NCBI GenBank assembly: GCA_039621445.1
Contig: CP154956.1
Location: 69,309,649-69,373,648 of the forward strand
Source: Euglena gracilis
Taxonomy: Eukaryota; Euglenida; Euglenophyceae; Euglenales
Direction: 5' to 3'
Length of the DNA stretch: 64,000 nt
The position numbers and the translations under genes were made by a program. This document shows positions 1 through 12,026 of this stretch, piece after piece (positions within the stretch are counted from its first letter, which is position 1; each line of letters begins with the position of its first letter). The notes beneath the pieces are model-generated. The model was given only the letters and a program-made list of their open reading frames with translations, had not been told where the DNA came from and did not search any database.

Positions 1-420
1 CTACTTTTTCCTAACCGACTGGTTGAATCGTGGCCAGCCGTTGCCATCCCCCTTTCCAGCCAACGTGGATAGTAACATTTCTCTTCCGTTGGATCTCTTT
101 GGGCTGCGGCCAGCCACGGCTCCAACCAATTGTTGAACAAATCGGAAATTGACGAGGCTATTTTAAGGATTAAGGTCAGGGTCAGGGTCAGGGTCAGGCT
201 TGGGGTTAGGGGTGGGGTTGGGGTTAGGGTTAGGATGGGCGACCGAAGGCGCCAATCGAGGTCCCCCCCATGTGCACTAAGCCTCTGAGGTAACCCCCCC
301 ATAGAACCCCCGCCCTCTGGCGGCGGCAGGGGGGGGTTCATTTGGACCCTGCTGCCTGATTTTTGTTGATTCCCATCAAAATGGGCCCGTGTTTCTCTTA
401 GGAGGAGGTTAAACTCTGGC
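1..420. repeat. Composite repeat with telomere-like tract
   Basis: A run of GGGTCA, GGGGTT and GGGTTA units lies at about 175-236. It is preceded by diverged GGCCAGCC / CCAACCAATTG inverted motifs at about 10-135 and followed by a GAGGTCCCCCCATGTG segment. The same order of parts recurs near 29.6-29.9 kb and 59.2-60.3 kb, so this is a dispersed repeat and not a chromosome end. No coding sequence is seen here. Confidence 0.6.
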
Positions 421-1654
421 TGCATTCATGTCTGGCCGCAGGCAAATTTCCAACAAAAATTTTTTGATCTAATTTCCGTGCCGAGGGGGACCCCGACTGG
501 GGGCGGGGTTCAGTGCCGACCCATGCGAAAAATCAGGTCCCGAAAAGGCCGAAAATCTCCCGGTGCTTTGTGCCTGAATGTAGCATTTTCCATCCCATAT
601 GCCCCAAAACAAAAGTGGATCACTTGAGGGCTTGGTTTGGAGAAATTGGCCGGCTGCGGTTCCAGCCAAACAGAATCCAGCCTCCCAGCTTTCATCATCT
701 TCCTCCTCTTTTTTTTTTTAGTTCTTCCCAAAAGAAGATGACACGACGCATGAGGTCGTACCCAAATGAGGGGAAGGCCTCGCTATTCCTCTGTTGTGTT
801 TATGCCCCAGGGTGATTTTGTGCATTATGTTTTTTCTGTGGTTTTTATGCTTTCTCTGCCATTCTGATGTATATCGCTGTTTTCATTGCATTACCTTTTT
901 TTTTAAATGTTTTTTCTTCCACACGAGAAAGTTTTGACAGTTGTATGTGCAATTGGTCAATGGATTTGCTGATGTAGAATGATGAGGTTTTGGCTTTACC
1001 TTCTGCATTACCAACTTAACTGAAGCCTTGATGGGTGGGATGTGGGCATGTTGGTATTTTGGATGGAATGCAAATCACGATGATTATGGCACCATCACTG
1101 TGGGATAACTTTGCTGCGACCTTAACGTTGAGCCATGAACGTTTGGCAACTGGTTGTGAGGGCCAGCAGCAGCCTATGGGATGGTTCTGGTCCCAAATGA
1201 GAATCTTTCCAACTGGGCCCTGATCTCTCCTTAGTGTGCATGGACAATTTTCTTTGTTGAGTTATTGGCAAAACGTTTTTTTTTTAAAATTAAAGAGCGT
1301 TTTTTTCCTTGACCGGCGTGTGTCAGATGTTCTTTTGATTCACCAACAACACCACATACCACCTCAGCTAAGGTTTTCAGGGGCATGTGTGCTGCACGTA
1401 TTCCGCATATTTGAACATATCTTGAGGTTTTGCTCAGTTTCCACAGTTCGCCTTCACAATTTTTTGACTGCATATTTTCGGGCCACTCTGGACATTCCCC
1501 GACACTCTGGGGCATTTTTTTCTTGCCAGTTTCGGGCATTGCCGACCATTTTGTGTTGTGCTCACCAATTTCTCCATTTCAGTTTCAGTCCATTTTCTTT
1601 TTTCTGTGTCGGTGTGCATCAACAAAAAATTGAGCATCGGTGTGCAGCCTTCTG
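421..1654. other. Spacer without recognisable gene
   Basis: AT-rich, T-run-rich sequence. Open frames are short, overlap one another on both strands and lack the GC-rich composition of the exons. It may be the upstream region or an intron of the macro-domain gene, but no promoter motif could be recognised. Confidence 0.5.
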
Positions 1655-2901
1655 CCATGTCCTCGCCCTCCCCTCGCACCGCCCCGCTGCCCGCCGTGAC
1701 CCCCCGGCCGGGGCCGTCGGGGGGCTGCCCCCGCCCACCCCAACGCCACCGCGGGGCATCGGGTGGGCCGCCGTGACGCCGTGGGCCGCTGCGGTGCCCC
1801 CGCCCCCCTCCCGGACAGGCCGGCGGGGAGTTCAGCCTTCGGAGGTGTGGGTGTGGGGCGGCCCCCCGGCCTGCGGGCAAGTCCTGGCGTGGGAGGCGGC
1901 AAACCCGCTGCCGGCCCCGCCCGACTTCGCCGTGGCCCCCGCGCTGAACAGGCGCATCGCGCTCGTTGGGCCGCAGGTACGTCACAGCGGTTGGGTTGCT
2001 GCCCTGGCAGGTCCCCCGAGGGTCCCAGGGTTACAGGCATGGAGGGGCCCACCGGGCTGGGGCCATGGACCGCCTTGCAGGCGGACATCTGCCACTTCGC
2101 GGTGGACGCCATCGTCAACGCGGCCAACAGGCAGACATTCACTTTGGGTGTATCACCCAGTTATTTGCGTACCATCTGAATATTACCAAGAAAATTTTTC
2201 CCTGTGAATCACCAAAAGTTACCGAAAATTACATTTTCTATTTTCTGCGAGTGTGCGAGTGTGTTTTAATTCTGCTCTTGGTATGTGTTGTTCCATTTGT
2301 CACCAGTATCGTCAAAGCCCCAAAGTTGCAGGTTCCAGGAATAATCCTCTTCCCAACAAATGCCAACAAAGATTATCAACTGTGCAACATCAAGGATCAC
2401 GGGGGAGTGTTCATACCACATTGCTGGGAAAGCAATGTTGCGTCGTCTTGAAAAGCCAAAGTTGAAAAGTCAAAATTGATCCAATTTCCGAGCAAATCAA
2501 TTCCTAAAGCAAAGATTTCTTCCAGACAGTGCTTGGTTGGTTGGCTTGCCACACGTAGTTGGGCTCCTTGTTGGGGCTTCAGAGGGACAAGGTTACACAA
2601 TCATATGATACATTCCAAAACCACCCCTGGGTTGGAGAGTTATGGATTATGGTGAGTGGGTCTATTGGTCACAGGGCGTGAATGTGGCACGAGGGAGTGG
2701 CACCCTCCTCCACCACAGCAGCAGGGTGAGATTCCCCGGCATGCCTTACGGATTGAGCCGGGGCCAAGGTCCATTCTGAGTGGCTATGGTTGCAACAGAT
2801 CAATCAGAGTATTTTTTGATTATGCAAAAAAGTTTGGGGATCCCACCGAAGATTTTTGTGTATCACCCCAAAATATTTTGTATGTCATATGTGCACCGCC
2901 C

Positions 2902-2975
<74 letters not shown>

Positions 2976-5900
2976 GTATTAATATATTTTTTTTGTGCAT
3001 CACATGTATCACCCAAGAATTCTTTGTGCATCATCCTGACGTTGCGATTAAGTGAATGTCTGCCGACGAGGCACTGCTGGACGGCGCTGGGGTGAACGGT
3101 GCTATCCACATGGTGGCAGGCCCCGGCCTGTGGCAGGAGCTGGCGGGTGTGTGGGCAACCTCTGGTCGTCTGTGGTGCCGGAACCCGATGAGTCTGGCAG
3201 ACTGCAGACCAGGCATTATTTCTTGAGGCAATTAAAATTTTAAGGTATTTTCAGGCATATTTTTAGGCTTTTTAAGGCTTTTCAAGGCTTTTTAACAGTG
3301 CTGTTTTCCAGGCAGTCTGAGGGCTGTCCAGGCATGAACCAACGGTTTTGATTTGCAAGTGGTCCAAATCGAAAAGTTGAAAAACACGTTGTTTTGCATT
3401 TTGGGTGGATAAAGAACGTTCCAGCGATGCCAGAAATAATTTTTTTCTTCCTGGATTTGGCCTGTTTTTGCTGAGATTTGGCGCTTGGTCAGAGAAAATT
3501 TTACCAGTCCAATTCTTAGGCATTTTTAGGCATTTTCAGGCATTTCAATGTATTTTGGCCAAAAGTTTAAGGCGTAAGGACTTTTTAAGGTTTTTAAGGC
3601 ACCTTAAAAAGTGACAATGCCTGTTGCAGACCCGCATGGTTCAAACATTTACAACTCAAATTGTCGAAGTGACTCCCTCCCCTGTGGGGATGGGGTGGGG
3701 TCGCTCAAAAATGTCTGCTTCCCGACTTCCTCCCTTCATTCGGGCACCCGTGTTTCAGTGGGAGAGTGCACCCCTTTTGGTTGCCAGCCGCGGCACATCT
3801 CTCATCGTCTCTTGTTTGTTTCGAGTTTTGATTGACTCAAAACAGATTCGAAGGACAGATTGACTCGGCTGGCAGCGAGGCCTCCACACAGTGCACAGTG
3901 CAGAGCTCCAAAGAGCTGCCCACTGGGGTTAAACACCTGTGGTTGAGCGGTTGCTGGTGCCCCGGGGGGGCCAATTCATCTTCCACCCATGCACACACGT
4001 TATATTTTGTATGTTGTATGTTGTATTGTTGTATGTTGTAATAGCGAGACTCATACTTTCTTACAGCTTCCTGGTTGCGTCGATGTCTGACCGCAGCTCA
4101 CCGGCCGGTCGCATTTGCAACCAGAACCACGGTGCACGGTCGGCACCGTGAGTGGTTGCAACTTGGCCGTTTTCCAACCAGGGCACATTTTCTTCCTTCC
4201 TGTTAGTGCCGCAGCGGCTGCGGCTGAAACCACGATGGATGTGCACTCCACCACACCTCCCCCCTGACCACCTCAGGGCTGTGTGGGAATGCCGGGGGGT
4301 GGACCATACTCATCATGACTTCTGGTCAAGGAGCCAAAGGAACGAGGGGAAACTTTTGTCCTGAAGATTGGTGCTCTGGGAAAAATTGAAAACAAATGAG
4401 AACCCCGGGGATCTTAAAAGAGGTGTCCCCGCCAGGCTGAGGGCACCTATTTTATCTCCATGCGGAAAACTTGAGGGTGAGCACAGAATGATCAAAGTGT
4501 GTGCGCGCGTGTGTAGGCGTTGTGTTCCCTCCCCCTCTCCTCCTGCTGGCAGGAAAACGATGCCCCGTTGGGGAGGTCGTGGTGAGTGAGGGTCACTGCA
4601 CTCTCGGCCAGGGCGGCGCATCCAGTGCCATCAAAGTTTGTTTGCCAGACAAGAGGGTCGGGTCTATCGCACAGCAAGGGTTACCTCTCAACAATGCACA
4701 GGAAGCCCCTTCTTCTGCTGTTCTGAGCTCCGGGCATTTTTGTCATCTTTTTATCCGTTTCATCCTTTTCTCTGTCTCTGAGCGAGCTTTCCCCTTCGCG
4801 TCTCTTTCGCTGTACTATGCGGCGCTTGCCCCATCACCTGCCCCGGCAGGGGGAATCGACTGCCACGGGTGCCTCCCTGCCCCTGCCAAGAAGATCCTCC
4901 ACACCGTGGCCCCGATTGGGCCCCTGGACGACGCCATGGTGTCCTGCTACCGCAACTGCCTGGAGCAGGCTGTGGGGCCAGGGCGGCATTGGGATTCGGT
5001 TCAGACCTGCCTCCGACCTCCCCCCCCCCCCCAGTCTGTGTTTGCCGCCTCTGCTGCGCCGGGGGGGGGGTCGCTAAGTGAATCCACGGTCCAGATCCAG
5101 AGATGGGGATCCACCGGAGACAAAATTCTTTTCTTCCCAGCGATTTACACAAAGAAAGTTCTGTTTTTCCAAATCGTTGCTGATTTGTTTAAAGTGCCCC
5201 GAAAACACAACTCTTCTGAGGCAATATCTTCCGCTCCGTGCTCCGGGGGGTCTTGCGGCCCCAACCCACCCACCCTTGAAGCCCCACCCACCCCTCGGGG
5301 GTGGGATCACACAGGCGTTACATGAATCTCAATCTGGACCCCCTGTCCCGTACCTGGGGGACTGGGCTGACAATCTCTTGCGCATCCCAAGATCGACCCC
5401 CCAGCCCCCCAGGGATGCGGAGCCGCATTGAATCTAACTACTGTGGTGGTGGGTCGGGAGTCAACACCTCTACCCTCCATCCTTATTCTGGCTGCGCCGA
5501 GCTGAGACCGAGAATGTCCGTTGGTGCCAAGGATGTGGAAGTGCCGGTGCTGGTACAGTGGTGGGTGTTGGACTTCCGGAATACCATGTCTCGGTTGATC
5601 AACACTTCCTTCAACCCCAACTTGCCAATGATTCCTTTGGAAGGGTTTCAGATCTCCCTGCTGCTGGAAGTGAGGGGGGTCACACCATGTCTGGCCCAAA
5701 CTCCCGTTGGGGCGCTGCATTTTCCCTTTCGAAACACGGATGGCTCCCTGCCCTCAGCACGACCTTCGCACCATCGCCTTCTGCTGCCTGGGCACCGGTA
5801 TTGCCTCTCCACAGTGGGGGGGGATGCAAGTTGCATTTAATTTGCATTTTTTGAATAATCCAGAATCCTGAAAATTCGCACTTTTTTGCATAATTCTCAT

Positions 5901-6960
5901 TTTTTTTGCATGATGATAATTTTGTGGGAAATCGCATTTTTTTTGCATTTTTTTTTTTTTTTTGTTCTTTTTGGGCGGGGGCGATTTCACAGGCAATTGT
6001 TTTTGGGCGCGTGCTCAGGCAAAATGCTCGACTACAAGACAGCTGGAAGTTGCATATACACATTTTTGAACCATTTCACACTAATGTTGCACGATGAAGA
6101 AAAATATGTGTATGCAGCTCGGCAAACCAACCAGGTCTCTTTGCAAGTTTGCACCAAAGCCTTTTTTTATTTTTCTTTGTTTGGTACGTTTTGGTGCTTC
6201 TTCTTGAATTTCTTGGCATTTTTTTAAAAAAAAAGTGTGCAAGACATTGTTTTGTTTATGCTTTTGTGTCCTTGTTTACGTCCTGTCTACGTCCTTTCCA
6301 GTCTTTCCAGTGAAAAAATGTACATCCCCGGGAGCTCCTAAAAGGAATTTACATGAAAACTTGCATTTTTTTTGCACTTTGTTTTGCACTGTCTTGCATT
6401 TTTTGCATTTGTATATTTTGAGGGGCCTTGTTGCATATCCCCCCTGCTCTCCAATTCTGGCTCTCACCAACAATGCCTCCTACACTTTTGCATGTTATTT
6501 GTGTTATTCAATTCCTGTACACATTATTTATCTGACAATGTACAATGAAGATGTATGATGAGACCACCGGGGTGGAGTGGGCACTTCCAGCAGCCGCCCA
6601 TGTACGGAGCACAATGCAACAGCAAAAAAAAAAAACAGGCCAAAGCAATTGCATCCGGGGGGGGGGGGGGCACTGGATGAAATCAGATCCGACAAAATGG
6701 CGACGGAAAGATCTGGGGAGACTCCTTAAAGGGATATTCCTTAAAATGGTCTGGAAGCACTTCAGTGATTTTCTGGCCAGACAAGATTTTCCAATCCAAC
6801 AGGGGTCTTCGGCTTCCCCAACGCGCGGGCGGCGTGGCTGGCGCTGCACACCGTCCGCTCGTGGCTGGAGACCTCCGGCAAGGCGGACCGGCTGGACGGC
6901 ATCATCTTTGTGACGTTCCAGGCGGTGGACCACGAAGCCTATCTGCACCTCCTGCCCAAG
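1655..6960 (+). CDS. Macro-domain (ADP-ribose-binding) protein, spliced, partial
   Basis: Six exons rebuild a macro domain. Exon A ends at 1976 with IALVGPQ (first strand); its start is uncertain and may lie anywhere after about 1655. Exon B, from 2081, carries ADICHFAVDAIVNAAN, the NAAN ADP-ribose-binding motif. Exon C, about 3071-3146, carries ALLDGAGVNGAIH, the ligand loop after NAAN. Exon D is 4850-4971 (PAKKILHTVAP, then CYRNCLEQA). Exon E is 5758-5797 (LRTIAFCCLGTG). Exon F is 6803-6960 (VFGFPNARAAW, then DGIIFVTF). Phase is kept at A/B, C/D, D/E and E/F, and joining E to F restores GTGVFGFP, the phosphate-binding loop. The B/C junction is unclear. The order of strands matches MacroD/Appr-1''-pase proteins, which bind or remove ADP-ribose; the specific activity is inference. 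The N-terminal exon(s) and the stop codon were not found. The long introns carry TA repeats and C/G runs. Confidence 0.82.
2910..2976. repeat. (TA)n microsatellite in macro-gene intron
   Basis: Nearly uninterrupted AT alternation of about 65 bp, with two TATG interruptions near the 3' end, inside the intron between macro exons B and C. Confidence 0.95.
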
Positions 6961-9760
6961 GTGTGCATGGAGGCGGGGGGTTCTGGGTTGAAAATGTATT
7001 CTTTGCTTCGCGTTTTCAGCATTTGAATGCCACTGGTTTTCTCCTTTCTTTTTGCGCGGAAAGCCTCACTCCAGGTGAATTGATGATTGACATTTAGATT
7101 CCGAGATGTGCCTCGATAGCAGTAATTCAGCAATCTTTATGCAGAGTGCATTCCACCAAGTGTTTTTGACTAACCATTTTTTGGGGGGGTTTCCAGCTAC
7201 TCCATAAAAACCCAGCAAGACCTTCAACACCCCCCAAGCAACAAAAGAAACAGGAGAGCCCACTTTGGGGGGGGGCACTCAAACCCGAAGACTTTCCTGC
7301 AGTCTTGGCCACCTTTGTTTTCAAACCCCACATGTGAGTATGGTGCATCTTCCGTGGCGCTCCTCTCGGCTTCAGTTCTTCCCGAGGGAGGCCCCCACCC
7401 AAGGACGAGACCCCAGTTCCACCGATGGCGAGGCTCTCTGCTCTGGCGTCTGCCGCCTGTCCCTGTGACCTCCAAACCGGCCCACCCCCATGGCCCAGGG
7501 CTTTGCCCACGCGGCCTTTCCCCTCCCTCCTGTCCCCCCCCCCCGCCTCCATCTTGTTCATCTGCCGCCACACGCATATTACGTCCTGCCCCCTGATCCC
7601 TGTTATTTGAGGCCTGCTGCTCACGTCTTCTTTGAAGGGAGCCACCACATTGCCGCCCTCTCCATGCCAGCCAGTCCTCTGCATCCATCCTGCCCAGGCC
7701 TCATGCCTCCCACATTGTCTAGGTTACCAAATCTTTTGTCTTCATGCACACAAAATGAAGCTTGATGATGGCTACCTTTTTTCTTATCTTTCCCTGTCCT
7801 CATATGTCTGTTTCTCATCATCTTGATGAGGATGATTGAAGGATATGCCAAAGAAGCAATCATACAGTCCAGACAAATGGATATCGGGCTGTGCACACAT
7901 TGATTGAATCCCTCGTTGGGACATCAGAAACTACTAGCTTGTTCCATCGAGCTCAATTGACAGTTTTCATCCTCCGAAAACAAGTTACACTTTCAGAAAA
8001 CACGTCTTCATGCTCATCGTTGAGACCCCAGTTTGCAAATTGACATGCGGGCACATTCTCAAAACGTCTGCCGTACATCCGAGAGCAAGAGCGATCGCAG
8101 ACAAGGGTCACGGCTCAGCCTTGCCTCGACGTCATCTGCCCTCCTGAACCACGGTTGGCGCCACATGCGGAAGCACACGAGCAGAATTTAGACAAGGTCC
8201 CCCGGCTGCAGGGCAGAAACAGACCTCTCCTGGGCAGGTTTCTAAGCCGGAGTGGACCCCACCCCCAGGAGGGTCCAGCCAGCCAGCACCTTTTTTTTCC
8301 CCAGCCAGCACCTCCCAGCTGGGCTGCGCCCCCCCCCTCCCCCGGTCCGCTGAAATAAAGTTGGGTCCAGCCCGGCTTCATCGGGCTGGACCTAAAAAAT
8401 TTCAATGCGAAGCGCCGAAAATTTTGGAAGGAAGGGGTCAAAAATTGCCAATAATGGCATGTTTCGTTGGTGTTTGGGATTTCACCCACTACTTTTTTTT
8501 GACTGAAAACTGCCAACCCAGCTGGATTTGGGCTTTTTGGGCATTTTTTTGGGGGGGGTGCCCACTGGGTCCAGCTCCAAGCCGGCCGGACCCCCCCCCC
8601 CTGGACCTCCACCTGGGGCTGGGTGTGGTCCAGCCAGCACCTATTTTCCAGCCGGTCTGTGGGACCCCCTGGGGTTCCTTGAGAAAACCCCTGCTCCTAT
8701 GCGTGGACCGGCAAAACACTCTTTTTTGCGTTAAGTCCATCAGAAAATTTTTGTGAATCAAAATTTACTTTTCTCGCACGTTACTTTTCCTTGCAATTTT
8801 TTTGTTTTCTGTTAAGAAGAAATTCATATTTGGGAAATTATATTATATTACCAAATTACATTTATATCACAGGAATTTTCAGACCTTCAGACCTTCAGAC
8901 CCAGAGCATTTCAGACCCGATTTCCCCTTAGGCCAAACCTTTTCGCCAATTATTTGCCATTTTGTATATTTTTTTGAGGTGAAAATTGCATTTTTGGGGG
9001 GTCTATCATGTTACCAGATTTTCAAAAATCATGTGTTTTTGACATTTTTGTCACATCTGGACCCCCAAAATGCAAAATTCACCTGGACCCCCAAAAAAAT
9101 ATGCTGAGTTTTTATTTTTTTTTTGTTGTTCCCGGCCCTTTTTTTTTGTTTTTTTGTGTTTTTTTTTGAGGGTCCAGGTTTGCCCCCCCCCCCCCCCCCT
9201 GGGGGGTCAACTCCCCCATCATCGTGGGGACACAAAAAAAACTAGGGAAGGGCATTTGCCCGCTCCCTCACCTCACAGGGGATCCTTGTTGTCTCGTTGT
9301 CCTCCGCTCTATGGGGGACCGTCGGCGCTGTCCCCTCAGCCTCTGGCTGTAGCCCGCCGATGCTCCTCTGCCTGCCGGAGTAGACAGTTGGGCGTATCGG
9401 TTGACAGACATTGGTTGATGGACAAGCGGGTGGCAATCGGTTGGCCCCCTTCTCCTTGGATTTTTTTCTTTCTTGCTCTTCCAGTTGGCCCCCAAAGGCA
9501 CCACCGCAAGGGGATACCACACTGTTATCAAGAGAAGTTTGCCACCAAGTTTCTGGGTTTGGGAAGAAATTGAGCCACAACAGTCGTTTGCCAAACTGGT
9601 TGTGGGTCAGGTGTTCCCAAACCCAAAATAAGTTGGGCGACGCTGAGAGCACGAACGTTCTCCGAAGACTGGCCAGAAGAGTTTGAGTGGCCGGGCATAC
9701 AAAGCTGGCCCAAAGGGGGGACCCCCCCCCCCCCCCCCCCCCGGAGTGGGTGGGGGGCAG
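6961..9760. other. Intron or spacer, no exon recognised
   Basis: This stretch separates the last macro exon from the F-box exon. It contains two copies of a CCAGCCAGCACCT repeat (about 8275-8310 and 8630-8655), C/G homopolymers, and T-rich sequence at 8770-9240. No GC-rich frame with splice signals was recognised. It may hold the 3' end of the macro gene and the first exon of the F-box gene. Confidence 0.45.
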
Positions 9761-9892
9761 CGCCGCCCCGCCTCCCACGGGAGGTCCTGTCGCGTATCTT
9801 CGACTTCCTGGATGAGCCGCCCCTGCTGGCGGCGCGCGCCGTCAGCCATGACTTCCATTCCGTGGCGTCCCCTGTGGCGAACCAACGCTTTG
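9761..9892 (+). CDS. F-box exon
   Basis: After the acceptor GGGGCAG at 9760 the phase-shifted frame reads PPRLPREVLSRIFDFLD, then EPPLLAARAVSHDFHSVA. This is the N-terminal half and helix pattern of an F-box, with the LP..hL..IF..L core; such motifs bind Skp1 in SCF ubiquitin ligases. The best donor is TTTG|GTGTGACG, ending the exon at 9892. The exon starts at codon position 2 and ends at position 1. That ending phase is the one required by the transmembrane exon at 12027, so the two may be one gene. The usual hydrophobic/Trp end of the F-box is weak or missing. No start-codon exon was identified upstream, and the phase does not fit a direct join to the last macro exon at 6960. Confidence 0.7.
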
Positions 9893-10689
9893 GTGTGACG
9901 CCTACCTCGGCGCCAAACCTTGGTTGGTGGAGAATTCAATTCATGTCAAACACCCGCCCCCCACTGGGGAGGGGACCGGACCAGTTCGTTGCAAAAGCCT
10001 GACTCTGATTTGCATAATTTCCAATTTTTTTGGCATTTTTGAGGTTTCATTTTTTTGGCCAGTTCCAGCCCAGGGACCCCCATCTGGGAGGGAGGGGGCA
10101 CCCGTCCCAAATACAGCCTCTGAGCTGGGCCCCCCAAGGGTTGTGACACGACTCTCCGCCCCGGACCCAGGACTCAATAAGAAAGGAGGGGTGTCCCAAC
10201 TTGCCCCCTTTGACTGGAGGGGGGGGAGGGGTCTAGATGGCCCGATTTTGGGGAGGGGTCCCCCCAGGGTCCTGCGCCGGGCCAGCTGGGCCCGGGAGTT
10301 TTCAAAAGAAACCCATTCTCGGTTGGTCAGTGATCATGACGTATGTCCTGAAAATAAAAAATGGCATAATTGCTGCGAAATGTTGTAAGAGAAGCACATA
10401 AAATCATGCAAAATCATGTTAAATCACATAAGATCACAGTTGGAATTTGGGGTCCCTAGCACGTTTCTATGAAAAAAAGCGGATTGGGGGTTAGTCGCTG
10501 GCCCTACCGACCTACATGTTGTGATCGAAGGTCTCACTCAATTTATTTTGGGTGCCTGTTGATTTCTTTTGACTCCCCACCATTTTCAAAATGTCGCTAC
10601 AGAAACCAAAGCCTTCAACCTAATCCTTGGTTACCTATGAACCAGAGAAGAACATGCTAAATGTGCAACCCTACCACTGTCTGTCCCTT

Positions 10690-11560
10690 TCAGGGTTGAC
10701 GTTGACGTTTTTTTTTTTTGGGAAAAAAGCAACAAAAAACGTGTTTTTAAAAAAAAACGCCCCAAAAACATGTTTTTTTTGGAAAAGCAAAAATCGACCT
10801 TTTTCCTTGCGAAATCTCCATTTTTTGAGGAAAATTTTTCGGGGGGTGGTTCGGGTCACGGGGAGTCACGGGGGGGGGGGGTCACGGGGGAACACCACAT
10901 TTTCGGTGGCCAAATTAGGAATCACCTAAAACGAATTTTTTGGGAAAAATCCTTTTTAGGCCCCAAATTAGGAATCCCCCAACTTAAAGTTAGTATTTTG
11001 ACAACAAATTAGGCATCACCATTCCAAATTTTGCAAAATTTATGCCTCAAAATTATGAACCTACCTGAATATTTTGTCAAATTAGGCATCACCGGCCAAG
11101 TTATTTTTCAGAAAAAAAATTGGCCGAAAAGGGTCTTAGGTCGGGTTGGGGGGGGGTCACGGGGGGAATACCCCCTCTAAAGTGTTTTTTTTTATGTGTG
11201 AAAGTGTTTCCAAATCTGTGTTTTCTGGTGCAAAAAATCATGCTTTCAACCCAAAAAAAAAGACAAAAAATGAATGCTGCAGAGATAAAAAATGAACTTT
11301 TTTCAAAAAAAAACATTGCAAAAACTTTTCCCCCAAACCCTCCATGACGTTTTTTTTTATTTTTAAAAAAACATTTTTTTTAAAAAAACATTTTTTTGTT
11401 TCAAAAAAAAAGCTGTCAACGCTCCTCCTTCCCCCCCTGCCCCCTCCTCTCCCCTCCCCTACCCCTCTTTTTCCCTCCTCCCTTCCCTGTGGGTACCCAC
11501 CCATTGCTCCTTGTACCAAAGGGCCCCACCCGCCTCGGCGCGGGTCACTCCTGTCTCCGA
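10690..11560. repeat. Low-complexity A/T-run and C-rich intron sequence
   Basis: This stretch holds alternating T8-10 and A7-9 runs (TTTTTGAAAAAAC types), a TTAGG(C/A)ATCACC motif repeated several times between 10910 and 11095, G-runs, and a CCCCTCCTC tract at 11420-11490. Open frames here are products of the homopolymers. Nothing gene-like was seen. Confidence 0.7.
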
Positions 11561-12026
11561 CTCTGCCTTCCTACTCCTTGGCAGAGAAAAAAAGTTTCTG
11601 TAGAAATATTGCGAAAAAAATGTTGGGAAAGCAGAAATATGTTTTTGTTGTCTTTTGGGGAACGTCAGGTATTTGTCCCAACAGTGGAACAAGTGCATAA
11701 TTAACAAACACAACAGCTTCCGGAACTTTTCAAAAGAATCCAAAGTGTCCCCCCCCAGGGGTTCCCATAAGTCCCTGCGGAAGCCCAGGCTACCACAAGG
11801 CATACCAGGAAAAACTAACCAGGGAGGAAAACCCATTTATGAAACTGACTGCCAGAGAGCTCCATGAAGACCTTCAGGATCCTCAATCAGTGCCAGTTGG
11901 CCAAGTGTAAAGCGTCCACCTGGGCTTCAGGGGGCACCCGTGTGCATTTATTGAGGTCGGGGTTGTGGCTGTTCTCTCCTGTTTGCCGCCTCCATGCTGC
12001 TGCTCCCGGACCCCCTTGCCGCACAG

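Noticed and set aside
1434-2142. Minus-strand frames opposite macro exon A
   Set aside because: Shadows caused by high GC content; the + strand encodes the conserved macro strands.
1236-2207. 323-codon frame starting at 1236
   Set aside because: Only the part up to 1976 is in frame with the macro domain. The remainder runs into an intron and the first part is T-rich non-coding sequence.
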